A DNA stretch of 64,000 bases from JAMCRM01 sp035561075 (GTDB lineage Bacteria > Acidobacteriota > Terriglobia > Bryobacterales > Bryobacteraceae): assembly GCA_035561075.1 (NCBI GenBank), contig DATMYF010000110.1, positions 1 to 64,000 of the forward strand, read 5' to 3'. A model generated the notes under the pieces. The model did no database searches, had not been told where the DNA came from, and saw only the letters and a program-made list of their open reading frames with translations. The translations under genes were made by a program, and so were the position numbers. This document shows, in pieces, positions 16,878 through 26,290 of this stretch (positions are counted from its first letter, which is position 1; the number at the start of each line of letters is the position of its first letter).

Positions 16878-19862
16878 CTAAAATCTCAGCCGTAACATCG
16901 CTTGCCCCGAACGCGCCCCGCCGATCTGAAAAATCGGCGCCAGGCCGCTTGCCGGGCTGCCCGTCCCGAGCATGAGATTCAGCATGGAGGGCGACTGGCC
17001 GAAGATGGGGTTCACCAGATACTTCGCCGGATCCGCGAAGTTCGCCTGGTTCAGCGCATTGAAGGCCTCTACCCGCACTTCCAGCGACGCTCGCTCGCCG
17101 AACCGGAAGGCGCGGCGCACGGCCAGGTCCACCTGTGACATTCCGAGACCCGTAATGGCGTTGCGTCCCAGGTTGCCCTGCACCGTCGTACCCGGCATGC
17201 GAAACGCCTCACGATTGAGGCGCCTGCCCCCCGGCTCGGCATCGTCACGGATCCACAGCGGCTCCCCGTAAACCAGGTCCGGCCGGAAGGCGTTCGCGAA
17301 GCTCACCCCGATGTAGCGCTCGGCCCCCAACACCGTGATTGGAAAGCCCGTGCGCGCCCGAAAGATCCCGTCCACGGCCCAGTCGCCAGGCAACTCCCAC
17401 GTGAATGCCGCCGTCAGGGCGTGCCGCACGTCAAAATCGGACGCCCCCCGATCCCACTCCGGTGTGGCGCCTCCCCCGGCCCAGTACACCAGCGAATCCG
17501 TCGAGCTGTTATCGATCGAATGCGCCCAGTTGTACGCCACCGTCGCCCGCAGCCCTCGGGCCATGCGCCTGCGGTACTGCAACTGGAGCCCATGGTAGTC
17601 GGACTCGCCATTGTTGGTGGCCAGCGCAACCCACTTCAGCGCAGTGCTGCCTGCTCCTCCGATCTCCCGCCGCACAAGGTGCCGCCCCGACGAGCCGGAA
17701 TATGCGGCCGAGATCACCTCGCCCTCGGTCAGCGCGTGCTCCACCGACACGCTCCACTGCTTCACCGACGGCAACCGCAGGTCGGGTATGAAGCCGTAGC
17801 TCAGCAGCATGGAGAACGGCGCGCTCCGGGCGCTCACGTGTTGCCAGACGTCCAGCGGTCCACCGTTCACCAGGTCCGTGGCGATGCTGATGCTCGAATC
17901 GTAGTACAGCCCCGCGCCCGCCCGTACCACCGTCCGGCCGGACGCCCGCGGCGCGAACGCCACCCCCAGGCGCGGCGCGATATTGCGGTAGGCGCGCGGC
18001 CACAACGGCTGCCGCACCGCCCGCACGCTATTGTCCTCGGTCAGGAAGTATGCCGGCTCGTCAGGCATCGGGGCCGGGCTGAACTCCCAGCGCACCCCAT
18101 ACGTCGCGGTAAGCCGCGAGTTCACCCGCCATGTGTCCTGCGCCAGCAGCGAAAGCTCATTCAACACTGTCGCACCCTGCCGCGGGCCGGAGCGCCCGAC
18201 CCACAGGTTGGTATCGCCACTGAGGTCCTCGATGCTGTCGGCGATCACGCTGAGAGTGCCGGATGCATCTCGCCGCGACGGCGCCAGCCGCCGGTAATCC
18301 GCGCCCAGCCGAACCGTATGGGCGCCCCGGTAGAAGATGGCGGTCTGCGCCACCTGAAACTGCTTCTGCCGGTACCGTCCCTCATGGCCGGAAACCAGGT
18401 CGTTCAACCCCGGAATGGCGAAGCGTGCCAAATACGCGCAATCGGCCGGCGCTCGCAGAAAGTGGGTGATCGCCTCTTCCAATCCGCACTCGTCCACGCC
18501 CCTTCCCGTCTGCCTCCACACCGAGGCGATCCGTGCCCAGGAGGCATTCAGGCGGGTATCCAGCACCGTTCCGGTGCCCGGCCGCGCATTCAGCCCAAAC
18601 GTCAGGCTCCGGGCTCGCAGTTCCAGTCGGTTCACCTGCGCGCTGCCGAATTCGTTGGTGGACGGCGAATCATGATAGCGTCCGAACACGCTCACCGAGT
18701 CGCTGAGCGCATGGTCGAGCCGCAGGCTGCCCGCATCCAGCCGCGACGGGCGGCGGTTGCGCCCGCTCCACTCCGCCATGTCTCGCCCCAGATCGGCGCC
18801 GTTCGGTACGGGATATAGATCCAGGACCGGACGGGCCCACTCCGCCGCACGCTCCCGCGCGGCCATCGAGGGCACCGGAGTGCGCCACGCAAACGGCTGT
18901 TGCAGCCGGATCCCCTGGTATGACGCGAAGAAGAAGGTGTGGTTGCGCCGTACCGGCCCGCCGACGCTCTGGGCGAAATCGTGCATCCGTAACGGCGCCC
19001 TTCCTTCGCCCTGGCGGTTTGAGAACCAGTCGTTGGCGGCAAGAGCCTCGTGCCGCAGGCCGTAGACGAGCGACCCGTGCCACTCGTTCGACCCGGAGCG
19101 GCTCGTAAGAGATACATTGGCCCCCGGCAGCCTTCCAAATTCAGGCACGGCCGTGGACGTCTGTACCCGGAAATCCTGCAGAGCCTCCATCGAGATCACG
19201 GAGTGCAGGCTGCCGAAAGCGCTCATGCCCGGCAGGGCTCCCCCTGTCGATTGCGCCGGAAGCCCACCGCCGCTCACCCCGGTGTTGGCGCTGGCGCCGT
19301 CCACGGTGAAATAGTGGGTATTGGGACGCTGGCCGTTCACGGTGAATTGCCCCGGTTCCCCGCGCGTGGCCGGAGTTACCACTGTGCCCGGCGCCAGTTC
19401 CAGCAGACTCAGCAGTCCGCGGCCATTGAGCGGCAAGTGCTCGATCTCCTGTCGCCCCATGGAGAGCCCCACGGAGGCATCCTCGCGGTTGATGGCCGAT
19501 GCGGTGCCCTGCACCGTGATGGTCTCCTGCATGCTCCCCACCGGCAGGGCAAAATCCAGACGCGCGGGCCTCGGCTCCAGCCGCACGCCGAACCGGATCA
19601 CCGTGCGGAACCCTTCCTTCCGCACCGTCACTTTGTAAAGCCCAGGTTGAAGCGAGGCTACCAGATACCTCCCGTCAGGCCGCGATTCCGTGGTCCTGCG
19701 GAAACCCGTATCCTGGTCCACCACCGTGATCAGCGCGCCCGGAACCCCGGCTTCCGAGGGATCCAGAATCGACCCGGAGAGATGCCCGTAATGTTGCGCC
19801 ATAGCGGCAGTGGGGCCCGCCAGGCAGCATAGGAGCGCGGCCATGAAGCGGCCGTGCGTCAT
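16878..19862 (-). CDS. Oar-like TonB-dependent receptor with carboxypeptidase-regulatory-like domain (2)
   Basis: 994-aa outer-membrane receptor. A signal peptide (1-22) precedes a carboxypeptidase regulatory-like domain (about 25-110, LSGSILDPSEAGVPGALITV). A plug region (LPLNGRGLLSLLELAPG, then YFTVDGASAN) and a beta-barrel ending in QAMLRLRF follow. Its start overlaps the stop of the anti-sigma gene as ATGA, so it is translationally coupled to the sigma/anti-sigma pair. That arrangement resembles FecIR-type transenvelope signalling, in which ligand occupancy of a receptor is passed to the anti-sigma factor. The ligand is unknown, and no dedicated N-terminal signalling (STN) domain is apparent. 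Confidence 0.88.
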   Translation of the reverse strand: MTHGRFMAALLCCLAGPTAAMAQHYGHLSGSILDPSEAGVPGALITVVDQDTGFRRTTESRPDGRYLVASLQPGLYKVTVRKEGFRTVIRFGVRLEPRPARLDFALPVGSMQETITVQGTASAINREDASVGLSMGRQEIEHLPLNGRGLLSLLELAPGTVVTPATRGEPGQFTVNGQRPNTHYFTVDGASANTGVSGGGLPAQSTGGALPGMSAFGSLHSVISMEALQDFRVQTSTAVPEFGRLPGANVSLTSRSGSNEWHGSLVYGLRHEALAANDWFSNRQGEGRAPLRMHDFAQSVGGPVRRNHTFFFASYQGIRLQQPFAWRTPVPSMAARERAAEWARPVLDLYPVPNGADLGRDMAEWSGRNRRPSRLDAGSLRLDHALSDSVSVFGRYHDSPSTNEFGSAQVNRLELRARSLTFGLNARPGTGTVLDTRLNASWARIASVWRQTGRGVDECGLEEAITHFLRAPADCAYLARFAIPGLNDLVSGHEGRYRQKQFQVAQTAIFYRGAHTVRLGADYRRLAPSRRDASGTLSVIADSIEDLSGDTNLWVGRSGPRQGATVLNELSLLAQDTWRVNSRLTATYGVRWEFSPAPMPDEPAYFLTEDNSVRAVRQPLWPRAYRNIAPRLGVAFAPRASGRTVVRAGAGLYYDSSISIATDLVNGGPLDVWQHVSARSAPFSMLLSYGFIPDLRLPSVKQWSVSVEHALTEGEVISAAYSGSSGRHLVRREIGGAGSTALKWVALATNNGESDYHGLQLQYRRRMARGLRATVAYNWAHSIDNSSTDSLVYWAGGGATPEWDRGASDFDVRHALTAAFTWELPGDWAVDGIFRARTGFPITVLGAERYIGVSFANAFRPDLVYGEPLWIRDDAEPGGRRLNREAFRMPGTTVQGNLGRNAITGLGMSQVDLAVRRAFRFGERASLEVRVEAFNALNQANFADPAKYLVNPIFGQSPSMLNLMLGTGSPASGLAPIFQIGGARSGQAMLRLRF

Positions 19863-21538
19863 CTTCCCTGCGCTCCGATATCCTCGGCGGTAAGGCGTTC
19901 CAGTGCTTCCGCATCCGTCCGCACCCGCGCCATCGCCGCCAGCAACTGGGAGGGCAACTCCCCGGCCGGGACGTCTCCCGGGGCTGCCCCCAGAATCATG
20001 GCCAGCAACTTCTCCATCTGCCGTGCCGCGTGGAACAAGTCCTCCGCACCCAACTGCCAGGAGGCGGGCTGAATGGCCCGCGGTGCCGTGACTGCCCGGC
20101 CTCCGAGCGAAACCAGCACCGGCGCCAGCATTTTCTCCATTGCCGCCGACTGTGTAAACAGTGCGGAGGCGTGCTCACGCCCCAGGTCACGCAGTAACCG
20201 GCGCTCCCGGGCGCCTAGCTCCCGTTCGGATTCCGGGGGAAAGCGCTGCGCCAGTCGCCGCAGCGCGTAGGCACGCGACATCATGGCTTCGGATGCATCG
20301 AGCAGTTGCGCCGATAATTGCTCGAAGTGCGGACGCCCGCCCACTTGTTCCGCCAGTCTTGCGTGCAGGCTCAGCACTTCCCCGCTCGCCGCCACTTCGG
20401 CGGCTGCCCGTTCGGACGGGGGCGGCACGGCCTCCCCGGGTTCCACGAAGCGCACCAGTACGTCCGGCATGGCATCCAAAGCGCCATGGATCTGCCGTTG
20501 ACGCTCTGGCGCGATCCCGACACCGCTTACCAGGATCTGCCCCGCCGCGCGCGTCACTTCGATGGGATCCCCCAGATCCGCGCCTACCTGGTGCAATGCA
20601 GCCATGACCTGCAGTTCGCGCCCCAGCGTGGCCGCCCGGCGTGCGGCAACCGGCGGTTGGACCGGCCCCGGTGCGGCGGGCAAGCCCGCACTCGCCACCG
20701 CATCCGGGACCGTCGGCTCCGCGGGAGCCTCCACCATCTCGCTGATCTCCACCCACTCGTTATCCCGGAACTCCAGCCGCCCTTCCACCGGCTGCAGATC
20801 GGCCATCCTGAGCTTGAGGGTCGCTTCCTTCACTTCACCGGCCTCCGTAGTTGTGCGGATGCGGTAGCAGTCGTCGATAGTCGCGACCTCGTCGTGCTTT
20901 GCCGGAAGCTGCTCGCGCCACGCCTGGAAAGACCGGGCACTGAGCGGGTCGTCCCAACTGTAGTTCGCCCGCTCGAACATCCGCTCGATATCGTCCAGGG
21001 CGGGGTCCGCCGACGCCTTGACCGCCGCGGCCGGCGCACCCCCTATCACGCGGCTCGCCTGCTGCCGGCTGGTACGCAGCCGGACGCGGCGAGGCACGGC
21101 CGGGCGTTCCCCGGAAGCCGCTACCGCTTTCCTGAGCAGCGCGGCGGCCTCCACCGTAGGGGTATCCTGCCATTCATAGAGCACGAGCCCGCAGACCAGC
21201 GCCGCAGCGATTGCCGCCGGCACCCACCTGGCAGGAAACGCCAGCACTCGGGCCATTCGGCCCCACCGCGATCCGGCCGGCACCGCGTCCAACTCCTCGA
21301 ACTGGCGGTAGATATCCGCCCAGGGCGCCGGCGGCGGCGGCAGGTGTTCCTGGAGCACGCTCTTGCGGTACCGCACGCACTCCTTCACCGTCTCCTGGAG
21401 TTCCTCCAGTTCGGCGCGGCACTCCCAGCAGGCTTCCAGATGTGTCCGCACCTGGCGCGCCTCGCGGGCGGGCAACTCACCGTCCGCGTACCGGAGCAAG
21501 CGCTCGTCTTCCATGTGGCGCATGGCAACCCTACTCAC
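19859..21538 (-). CDS. Membrane-spanning anti-sigma factor with zinc-finger (zf-HC2) and large periplasmic region
   Basis: 559 aa. The N-terminal cytoplasmic zf-HC2 domain shows His31-x3-Cys35-x2-Cys38 in HLEACWECR after RYADGELP, the usual anti-sigma zinc site. A single transmembrane helix follows (WVPAAIAAALVCGLVLYEW, about 115-135). The remaining 400 residues, predicted periplasmic, are much longer than in typical zf-HC2 anti-sigma factors and contain helical, Ala-rich stretches. The GTG at 21538 overlaps the sigma stop by 8 nt and has AAGG upstream; an internal ATG at 21523 is the alternative. The role is to hold the neighbouring ECF sigma factor inactive until a periplasmic or receptor signal arrives. 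What the long periplasmic part senses is unknown. Confidence 0.85.
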   Translation of the reverse strand: MSRVAMRHMEDERLLRYADGELPAREARQVRTHLEACWECRAELEELQETVKECVRYRKSVLQEHLPPPPAPWADIYRQFEELDAVPAGSRWGRMARVLAFPARWVPAAIAAALVCGLVLYEWQDTPTVEAAALLRKAVAASGERPAVPRRVRLRTSRQQASRVIGGAPAAAVKASADPALDDIERMFERANYSWDDPLSARSFQAWREQLPAKHDEVATIDDCYRIRTTTEAGEVKEATLKLRMADLQPVEGRLEFRDNEWVEISEMVEAPAEPTVPDAVASAGLPAAPGPVQPPVAARRAATLGRELQVMAALHQVGADLGDPIEVTRAAGQILVSGVGIAPERQRQIHGALDAMPDVLVRFVEPGEAVPPPSERAAAEVAASGEVLSLHARLAEQVGGRPHFEQLSAQLLDASEAMMSRAYALRRLAQRFPPESERELGARERRLLRDLGREHASALFTQSAAMEKMLAPVLVSLGGRAVTAPRAIQPASWQLGAEDLFHAARQMEKLLAMILGAAPGDVPAGELPSQLLAAMARVRTDAEALERLTAEDIGAQGR

Positions 21539-22115
21539 AATGGGCCTTCTTTAAGCGCACAATGGCGCGCCGCAGGAACTCCCCTACGGCAGAGGTGCTG
21601 ATCCCCAGGGCCGAGCCGATCTCCGGGTACCGCAAGCCTTCCAGCCGCAAGTGAAGGCAGCGTCGCTGCTGGTCCGATAGCCCCTCCACAGCGCGGTGGA
21701 ACTGCAGCGCGCGCTCCCGCTCCAGAAGCCCGCACTCCGGATCCGGCATCGTAGAAACCAGCCGTGCTTCCAGGTCCGGATCGAACGCCGACTCGGCGCC
21801 CTCCCTCGCCCGGATCTTCAACCCCAAATTGTGGGCCACCCGAAAGATCCAGGCGCGGGGGTTACGGATCTCCTCGCCCTTCCGGAGCGTCACGTACAAA
21901 CGCAAAAAGACTTCTTGCGCGGCCTCTTGCGCCTGCGGAGGATACAGCCCCAGGGTCAGCAGGTACCGGTAGACGTCCTCGCGCGCCTCTTCGAATAGCT
22001 GCGCCACCTGCTGTTGTAGCTTCGCAACAGCTCGCTTCTGCCGGACAACGCCCGCAAACTCGTCACCCAGGGATTCAATAGTCAACATTCTAAGACCCGG
22101 CGGACTGGATTTCAC
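21531..22115 (-). CDS. ECF-family RNA polymerase sigma factor
   Basis: 194 aa with region 2 (EDVYRYLLTLGLYPPQAQEAAQEVFLR split over about 48-72, then NPRAWIFRVAHNLG) and region 4 (GLSDQQRRCLHLRLEGL, then helix-turn-helix YPEIGSALGISTSAVGEF). Regions 1.1 and 3 are absent, as expected for ECF sigmas. It directs RNA polymerase to a small regulon and is the first gene of an operon with its anti-sigma factor and an Oar-like receptor. The start is uncertain: GTG 22115 is used here and ATG 22088 is possible; neither has a good ribosome-binding site. It diverges from the glycosyltransferase operon across an 88-nt spacer. Confidence 0.9.
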   Translation of the reverse strand: MKSSPPGLRMLTIESLGDEFAGVVRQKRAVAKLQQQVAQLFEEAREDVYRYLLTLGLYPPQAQEAAQEVFLRLYVTLRKGEEIRNPRAWIFRVAHNLGLKIRAREGAESAFDPDLEARLVSTMPDPECGLLERERALQFHRAVEGLSDQQRRCLHLRLEGLRYPEIGSALGISTSAVGEFLRRAIVRLKKAHCE

Positions 22116-22203
22116 ACTACAGCCGTAAGCGGAATTTTTCTTACCCCCTCGAAAGAGTGTAGTTCAAATCCCCCGCCAGGGGTCTTAGGATAGCGGGACC
22201 TAC

Positions 22204-23268
22204 ATGCCGAACCGGAAACTCGACCAAGACCACGTCTCCGTCACCATCGTTACCTATAATAGCCGCCGGTATATTCGTGCCTGCCTTGAGGCCGTGCTCC
22301 GGCAAGAAGGGATTCCGCTCGAAATCGTAGTCGTGGACAACGCCTCGACCGACGGCACGCCCGAAATCCTGGCGGATTTCGACGGCCGTATCCGGACGAT
22401 CCTCAACAGCCGCAATCTTGGTTTCGCCGCGGCACAGAACCAGGCAATCGAGGCGGGCTCGGGCGCCTGGGTACTGGCGCTCAACCCCGACGCCCTGCTG
22501 GGCCACGGCTTCATCCGAAAACTCGTCGAAACCGGCAGGCTTGACCGGCGCGCCGGCACCATCTGCGGTAGGCTGCTCTCAATCGGCCCCGACTTCGAGC
22601 TTCCCGCGACCCCCCGGATCGACTCCACCGGCATCTACTTCACTCCCGACATGCGCCACTTCGACCGTGGCTGGCACGAGCCCGACAACGGCTGCTACCG
22701 CCAGGTCGAGTACGTTTTCGGCGCCACAGCCGCGGCCGCGCTCTACCGCCGCGAGATGATCCGTGACATTTCCATTGAAGGCGAGTTCTTCGACATCGAT
22801 TTCTTCTCCTACCGGGAGGATGCCGATGTCGCCTGGCGCGCGCAGTTATTGGGTTGGCGCTGCATCTACAACCCCGATGCGGTGGCGTGGCACGTGCGCT
22901 CCGTGGTGCCCGGGAACCGCCGCTCCGTGCCCGCGGTACTCAACATGCACTCGGTCAAGAATCGCTTCCTGTTGCGCATCAAGAACACAACCCCGGGCGT
23001 CTTCCGGCGCTGCTGGCTGCCCATGGCCACGCGGGACCTGCTGGTGATCGGCGGCTGCCTGGTGCTCGAGCAGCGTTCGCTCGCGGCCTTCTGGCGCCTG
23101 GCCGGGTGCCTGCCACGCGCACTGCGCCGTCGTCGCGCCATCATGGCCCGGCGCAGGGTGACCGACGATGCCCTGGCTGCCTGGTTCAACCCGCACCCCT
23201 CGGCCCAGCCGCTGCTCCGTGCCGTGGACATCCTGCCCATCCCCGCCGTCGAGGAGGCGGCGCGTTGA
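22204..23268 (+). CDS. Glycosyltransferase family 2 (rhamnosyltransferase-like)
   Basis: 354-aa GT-A fold enzyme. VSVTIVTYNSRRYIRACL is the nucleotide-binding start, VVDNASTDGT the following conserved turn, LALNPDA takes the place of the DxD metal site, and FSYREDADVAWR is a typical acceptor-side motif. It would transfer a sugar from a nucleotide donor to a growing glycan on the cytoplasmic face. ATG 22204 follows TAGGAT by 12 nt. Its stop overlaps the TTG start of the next gene, and GAGGAGG inside its 3' end serves as that gene's ribosome-binding site, so the two are coupled. The C-terminal 100 residues are basic and may lie on the membrane surface. Confidence 0.88.
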   Translation: MPNRKLDQDHVSVTIVTYNSRRYIRACLEAVLRQEGIPLEIVVVDNASTDGTPEILADFDGRIRTILNSRNLGFAAAQNQAIEAGSGAWVLALNPDALLGHGFIRKLVETGRLDRRAGTICGRLLSIGPDFELPATPRIDSTGIYFTPDMRHFDRGWHEPDNGCYRQVEYVFGATAAAALYRREMIRDISIEGEFFDIDFFSYREDADVAWRAQLLGWRCIYNPDAVAWHVRSVVPGNRRSVPAVLNMHSVKNRFLLRIKNTTPGVFRRCWLPMATRDLLVIGGCLVLEQRSLAAFWRLAGCLPRALRRRRAIMARRRVTDDALAAWFNPHPSAQPLLRAVDILPIPAVEEAAR

Positions 23269-24719
23269 AGCGCCGGCTGGTTCCCGCGCTCGCAGCCCTG
23301 TCTATTGCTGCCTTATTCCTGGTCTTCGCCGGCCCCGGCCTGCGCGTCGGTTTTACCGGCGACGACCTAATGAACACCTACAAAGCCTGGCGTCCCCCTT
23401 TCGGCGAGCATCTCAGGGACAGCGTCTTCTTCTGGCACCATTCGGACTCCTTCCGGCCCGTAGGGTCAATCTTTTACCGCCTGCTCTTTGACCGTTACGG
23501 CCTCAATCCCGTGCCCTACCGGATCGCCTGCTATGTCCTGATCCTGCTGAACCTCTGGCTTGCGTATGGCGTACTGCGCCGTGTCTCGCGTTCGCAATGC
23601 GTCGCTGGTCTGGCGGTCCTGCTGATGGCCTACCACGGGCAGTTCTGGGGTTTGTATACCAACACCGGCCTGTGCTACGACCTTCTGTGCTTCTTTTTCT
23701 ACGCCGCGGCATTCCTCTACTACCTGCGTTCGCGCGAGCACGGGCTGCCGCTCGGATGGGGCCGGGTGGCGGTATGGTCGGGCTTGTATATTCTTGCGCT
23801 GGATTCGAAGGAGATGGCGGTCAGCCTGCCGGTTGTGATCCTGGCGTACGAACTTCTGGACAAGGCGCCGGAATGGCGGAAACCACTTGCGTGGGTGTGG
23901 CGCGAAGGGCGCGTCCCGCTGGTTGGGGCGGCTCTCACGGCGCTCTTCATCGCCGGACGGATCGGGGCTCCCCTGGGCCTGCCCAGCATGCAGGCGTATC
24001 ACCCCGTCTTAAGCTGGCGGATCTACCTCAACCGGACCTACCACTACCTCGCATTCGCACTTTATGAGCCGAATTGGCTGACCGCCCCGATAGCCTACAT
24101 CATCCTCATCTCTATGGTGGTCGCGGCCCTGAAGTGGCGTTCCCTGCCCTTCCGCCTGGGAGTGTTTTGGACGCTGGTGGGGATTCTGCCGGTCGCCTTG
24201 ATCCCGCAACGCGGCATGGATGCGGCATATGTCGTCGCGCCCGGCTTCGCGCTGTCGATCGCCGCAGTCCTGGCGGCGCTGGCCGGCCGCGCCCGATTGC
24301 GCCATCGAACCACCTTCGCCCTGACGTTGGCAGCACTATTATTGATTCACATCAAGTGCGGACGCATCGATTTCTACGGCCTGACGGCCCCCCAGCGCCA
24401 GATCGCCGCGGTCCATGATCAACTCCGCCGCTACGCCCCGTTTCCGCGCGGCAGCCACATCCTCTTCCTGCGCGATCCTCTGCCGGAACACACGTGGAAC
24501 TCCACGTTTCTGGTCTACCTGATGACCCGCGACCCAGACGTTAGCGTCCACCGAGTCGATCGTCTCGACGAGCAGCCCCTCCCACCCGAGCCGGTGCCAT
24601 TCCACGCGGTCCTCTCCTGGGACGGAAACCGGCTGCTGGAATGTGACGCCTCGCTGTTCCGCGGCGTCAGTACACGGGATATCGCGGCTCGGACCGCCTC
24701 CGCCGTCTGCGGCCATTGA
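23265..24719 (+). CDS. Multi-pass membrane protein, GT-C-type glycosyltransferase-like
   Basis: 484 aa with about ten transmembrane helices. The first extracytoplasmic loop carries paired acids, GFTGDDLMN, where GT-C enzymes keep a catalytic Asp. I start it at TTG 23265, because GAGGAGG at 23251-23257 lies 7 nt upstream, the product begins MKRRLVPALAALS (positive then hydrophobic), and TTGA overlaps the previous stop; extending the frame upstream runs through the GT2 gene and is rejected. The C-terminal 120 residues are soluble. It likely transfers a sugar from a lipid-linked donor outside the membrane, working with the GT2. The function is by fold resemblance only. Confidence 0.75.
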   Translation: MKRRLVPALAALSIAALFLVFAGPGLRVGFTGDDLMNTYKAWRPPFGEHLRDSVFFWHHSDSFRPVGSIFYRLLFDRYGLNPVPYRIACYVLILLNLWLAYGVLRRVSRSQCVAGLAVLLMAYHGQFWGLYTNTGLCYDLLCFFFYAAAFLYYLRSREHGLPLGWGRVAVWSGLYILALDSKEMAVSLPVVILAYELLDKAPEWRKPLAWVWREGRVPLVGAALTALFIAGRIGAPLGLPSMQAYHPVLSWRIYLNRTYHYLAFALYEPNWLTAPIAYIILISMVVAALKWRSLPFRLGVFWTLVGILPVALIPQRGMDAAYVVAPGFALSIAAVLAALAGRARLRHRTTFALTLAALLLIHIKCGRIDFYGLTAPQRQIAAVHDQLRRYAPFPRGSHILFLRDPLPEHTWNSTFLVYLMTRDPDVSVHRVDRLDEQPLPPEPVPFHAVLSWDGNRLLECDASLFRGVSTRDIAARTASAVCGH

Positions 24720-24736
24720 GTGCTATACCTGTCAGG

Positions 24737-26239
24737 ATGACCACCACGCGACGGACCTTCCTGGGCGCCATGGGTGGAGCGCCGGCAATACTCTCTAACG
24801 CCGCGCGCCGTCCCAACATCCTGTTCGCCATCGCCGACGACCAATCCTGGGCACACACCGGCACGGCCGGGGATAGAGTGGTGAAGACGCCCGCCTTCGA
24901 CCGCGTAGCCCGCTCCGGCGTCCATTTCACGAACGCCGTTTCGGCCTCCCCCGGCTGCGCGCCCTCCCGCGCCGCCACCCTCACCGGACGCGTACCCTGG
25001 CAACTGGAGGAAGCCGGCACCCACGCCAGCTACTTCCCGCGCAAGTTCCAGGTCTACCCCGACCTGCTCGCCGCCGCCGGCTATCACGTTGGACTGACGG
25101 GCAAGGGAGCCGGCCCGTGCAATTTCAAGGAACCCGGCTGGCCCCACAACCCCGCCGGTCCCGAGTACCAATCGAGGAAGCTGACCGATCCGCCCAAGGG
25201 CATAAACCCCATAGACTACGCCGCCAACTTCGATGATTTCGTGAAGGAACGGAGCAAAGGCCAGCCTTTCTGCTTCTGGTACGGATCGACCGAACCTCAC
25301 CGCATCTACGACCAGGGCGCGGGCCTGCGCTCCGGCAAGCGCCTTGACGATGTGGTGGTCCCGGCTTTTCTCCCCGACACCCCCGAGGTGCGCAGCGACA
25401 TCCTCGACTACTACCTGGAAATCGAGCACTTCGATCGGCAACTGGGCCGCATGCTGGACATCCTGGAGAAGAGCGGCGAGCTCTCGAACACCTTGGTGGT
25501 AGTCACAGCGGACAACGGTATGCCGTTCCCGGGAGCCAAGGCCACCATGCACGAGTACGGGATCCACATGCCGCTGGCGGTGGCGTGGCCGGAGCGGGCC
25601 AAGGAAGACCGCACGGTGGAGGACCTTATCAGCTTCACCGATTTCGCCCCAACCTTCCTGGCCGCCGCGGGTCTGCCAATCCCGGCTGCTATGACAGGCC
25701 GCAGCTTCCTCGACGTGCTCGCGTCATCGCGTTCAGGCCGTGTGGACAGCGGCCGCAGCAGCGCATTCTCCGGCCGCGAGCGCCATTCCCACGCACGTTT
25801 CGATAACCTGGGCTACCCCGCCCGCGCGATCCGGACGGCGCGATATCTCTACATCCGCAACTTCAAGCCTGACCGCTGGCCCGCGGGTGATCCCGAAGGC
25901 TTCCACGATATCGACGACAGCCCGACCAAACGCTACCTGATGGCGAATCGCGAAAAGGAGCGCCGCTTCTTTGACCTGACCTTTGGGAAGCTGCCGGGCG
26001 AAGAGCTGTATGACATCCTGAAGGACCCCGGTTGCACCCGCAATCTGGCCGCCTCAGGCGCCCATGCCGCGGAAAGAAAGACGCTCAAATCGGAGCTTGA
26101 CCGCACCCTCGCGGCGCAACGCGACCCGCGCGTCACCGGCCGCGGCGACCTCTGGGAAAGCTACCCGCGTTTCTCCCCCATGCGCCCGCAATTAGGAGGC
26201 TTCGCCGAGGAGGGAAAGTACAACCCGAAGTACCGCTAA
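24737..26239 (+). CDS. Exported formylglycine-dependent sulfatase
   Basis: 500-aa sulfatase of the alkaline phosphatase superfamily. The metal site begins with Asp34-Asp35 in AIADDQSW. The activation motif CAPSRAATLTGR has Cys74, to be oxidised to formylglycine by FGE or anSME. VVVTADNG and HMPLAVAWP are further conserved blocks. The N-terminus TTTRRTFLGAMGGAPAI is a Tat-type signal. ATG 24737 is chosen because it begins this signal; the frame is open earlier but overlaps the upstream gene. It ends a GT2 / GT-C / sulfatase run, so it may act on a sulfated polysaccharide, but the substrate is not determinable. No maturase gene is in the window. Confidence 0.9.
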   Translation: MTTTRRTFLGAMGGAPAILSNAARRPNILFAIADDQSWAHTGTAGDRVVKTPAFDRVARSGVHFTNAVSASPGCAPSRAATLTGRVPWQLEEAGTHASYFPRKFQVYPDLLAAAGYHVGLTGKGAGPCNFKEPGWPHNPAGPEYQSRKLTDPPKGINPIDYAANFDDFVKERSKGQPFCFWYGSTEPHRIYDQGAGLRSGKRLDDVVVPAFLPDTPEVRSDILDYYLEIEHFDRQLGRMLDILEKSGELSNTLVVVTADNGMPFPGAKATMHEYGIHMPLAVAWPERAKEDRTVEDLISFTDFAPTFLAAAGLPIPAAMTGRSFLDVLASSRSGRVDSGRSSAFSGRERHSHARFDNLGYPARAIRTARYLYIRNFKPDRWPAGDPEGFHDIDDSPTKRYLMANREKERRFFDLTFGKLPGEELYDILKDPGCTRNLAASGAHAAERKTLKSELDRTLAAQRDPRVTGRGDLWESYPRFSPMRPQLGGFAEEGKYNPKYR

Positions 26240-26290
26240 CCACCGAGCCGAATCTTTTTCCCCGTGTCGGCGTGCCCCCGCGTCGGTTGT

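Noticed and set aside
17421..18818. 465-aa plus-strand frame opposite the second Oar-like receptor
   Set aside because: No signal, motif or ribosome-binding site; Arg/Pro/His-rich shadow.
26240..26290. Terminator between the convergent sulfatase and fabH genes
   Set aside because: A T-run is present but no stem of useful length precedes it on either strand.
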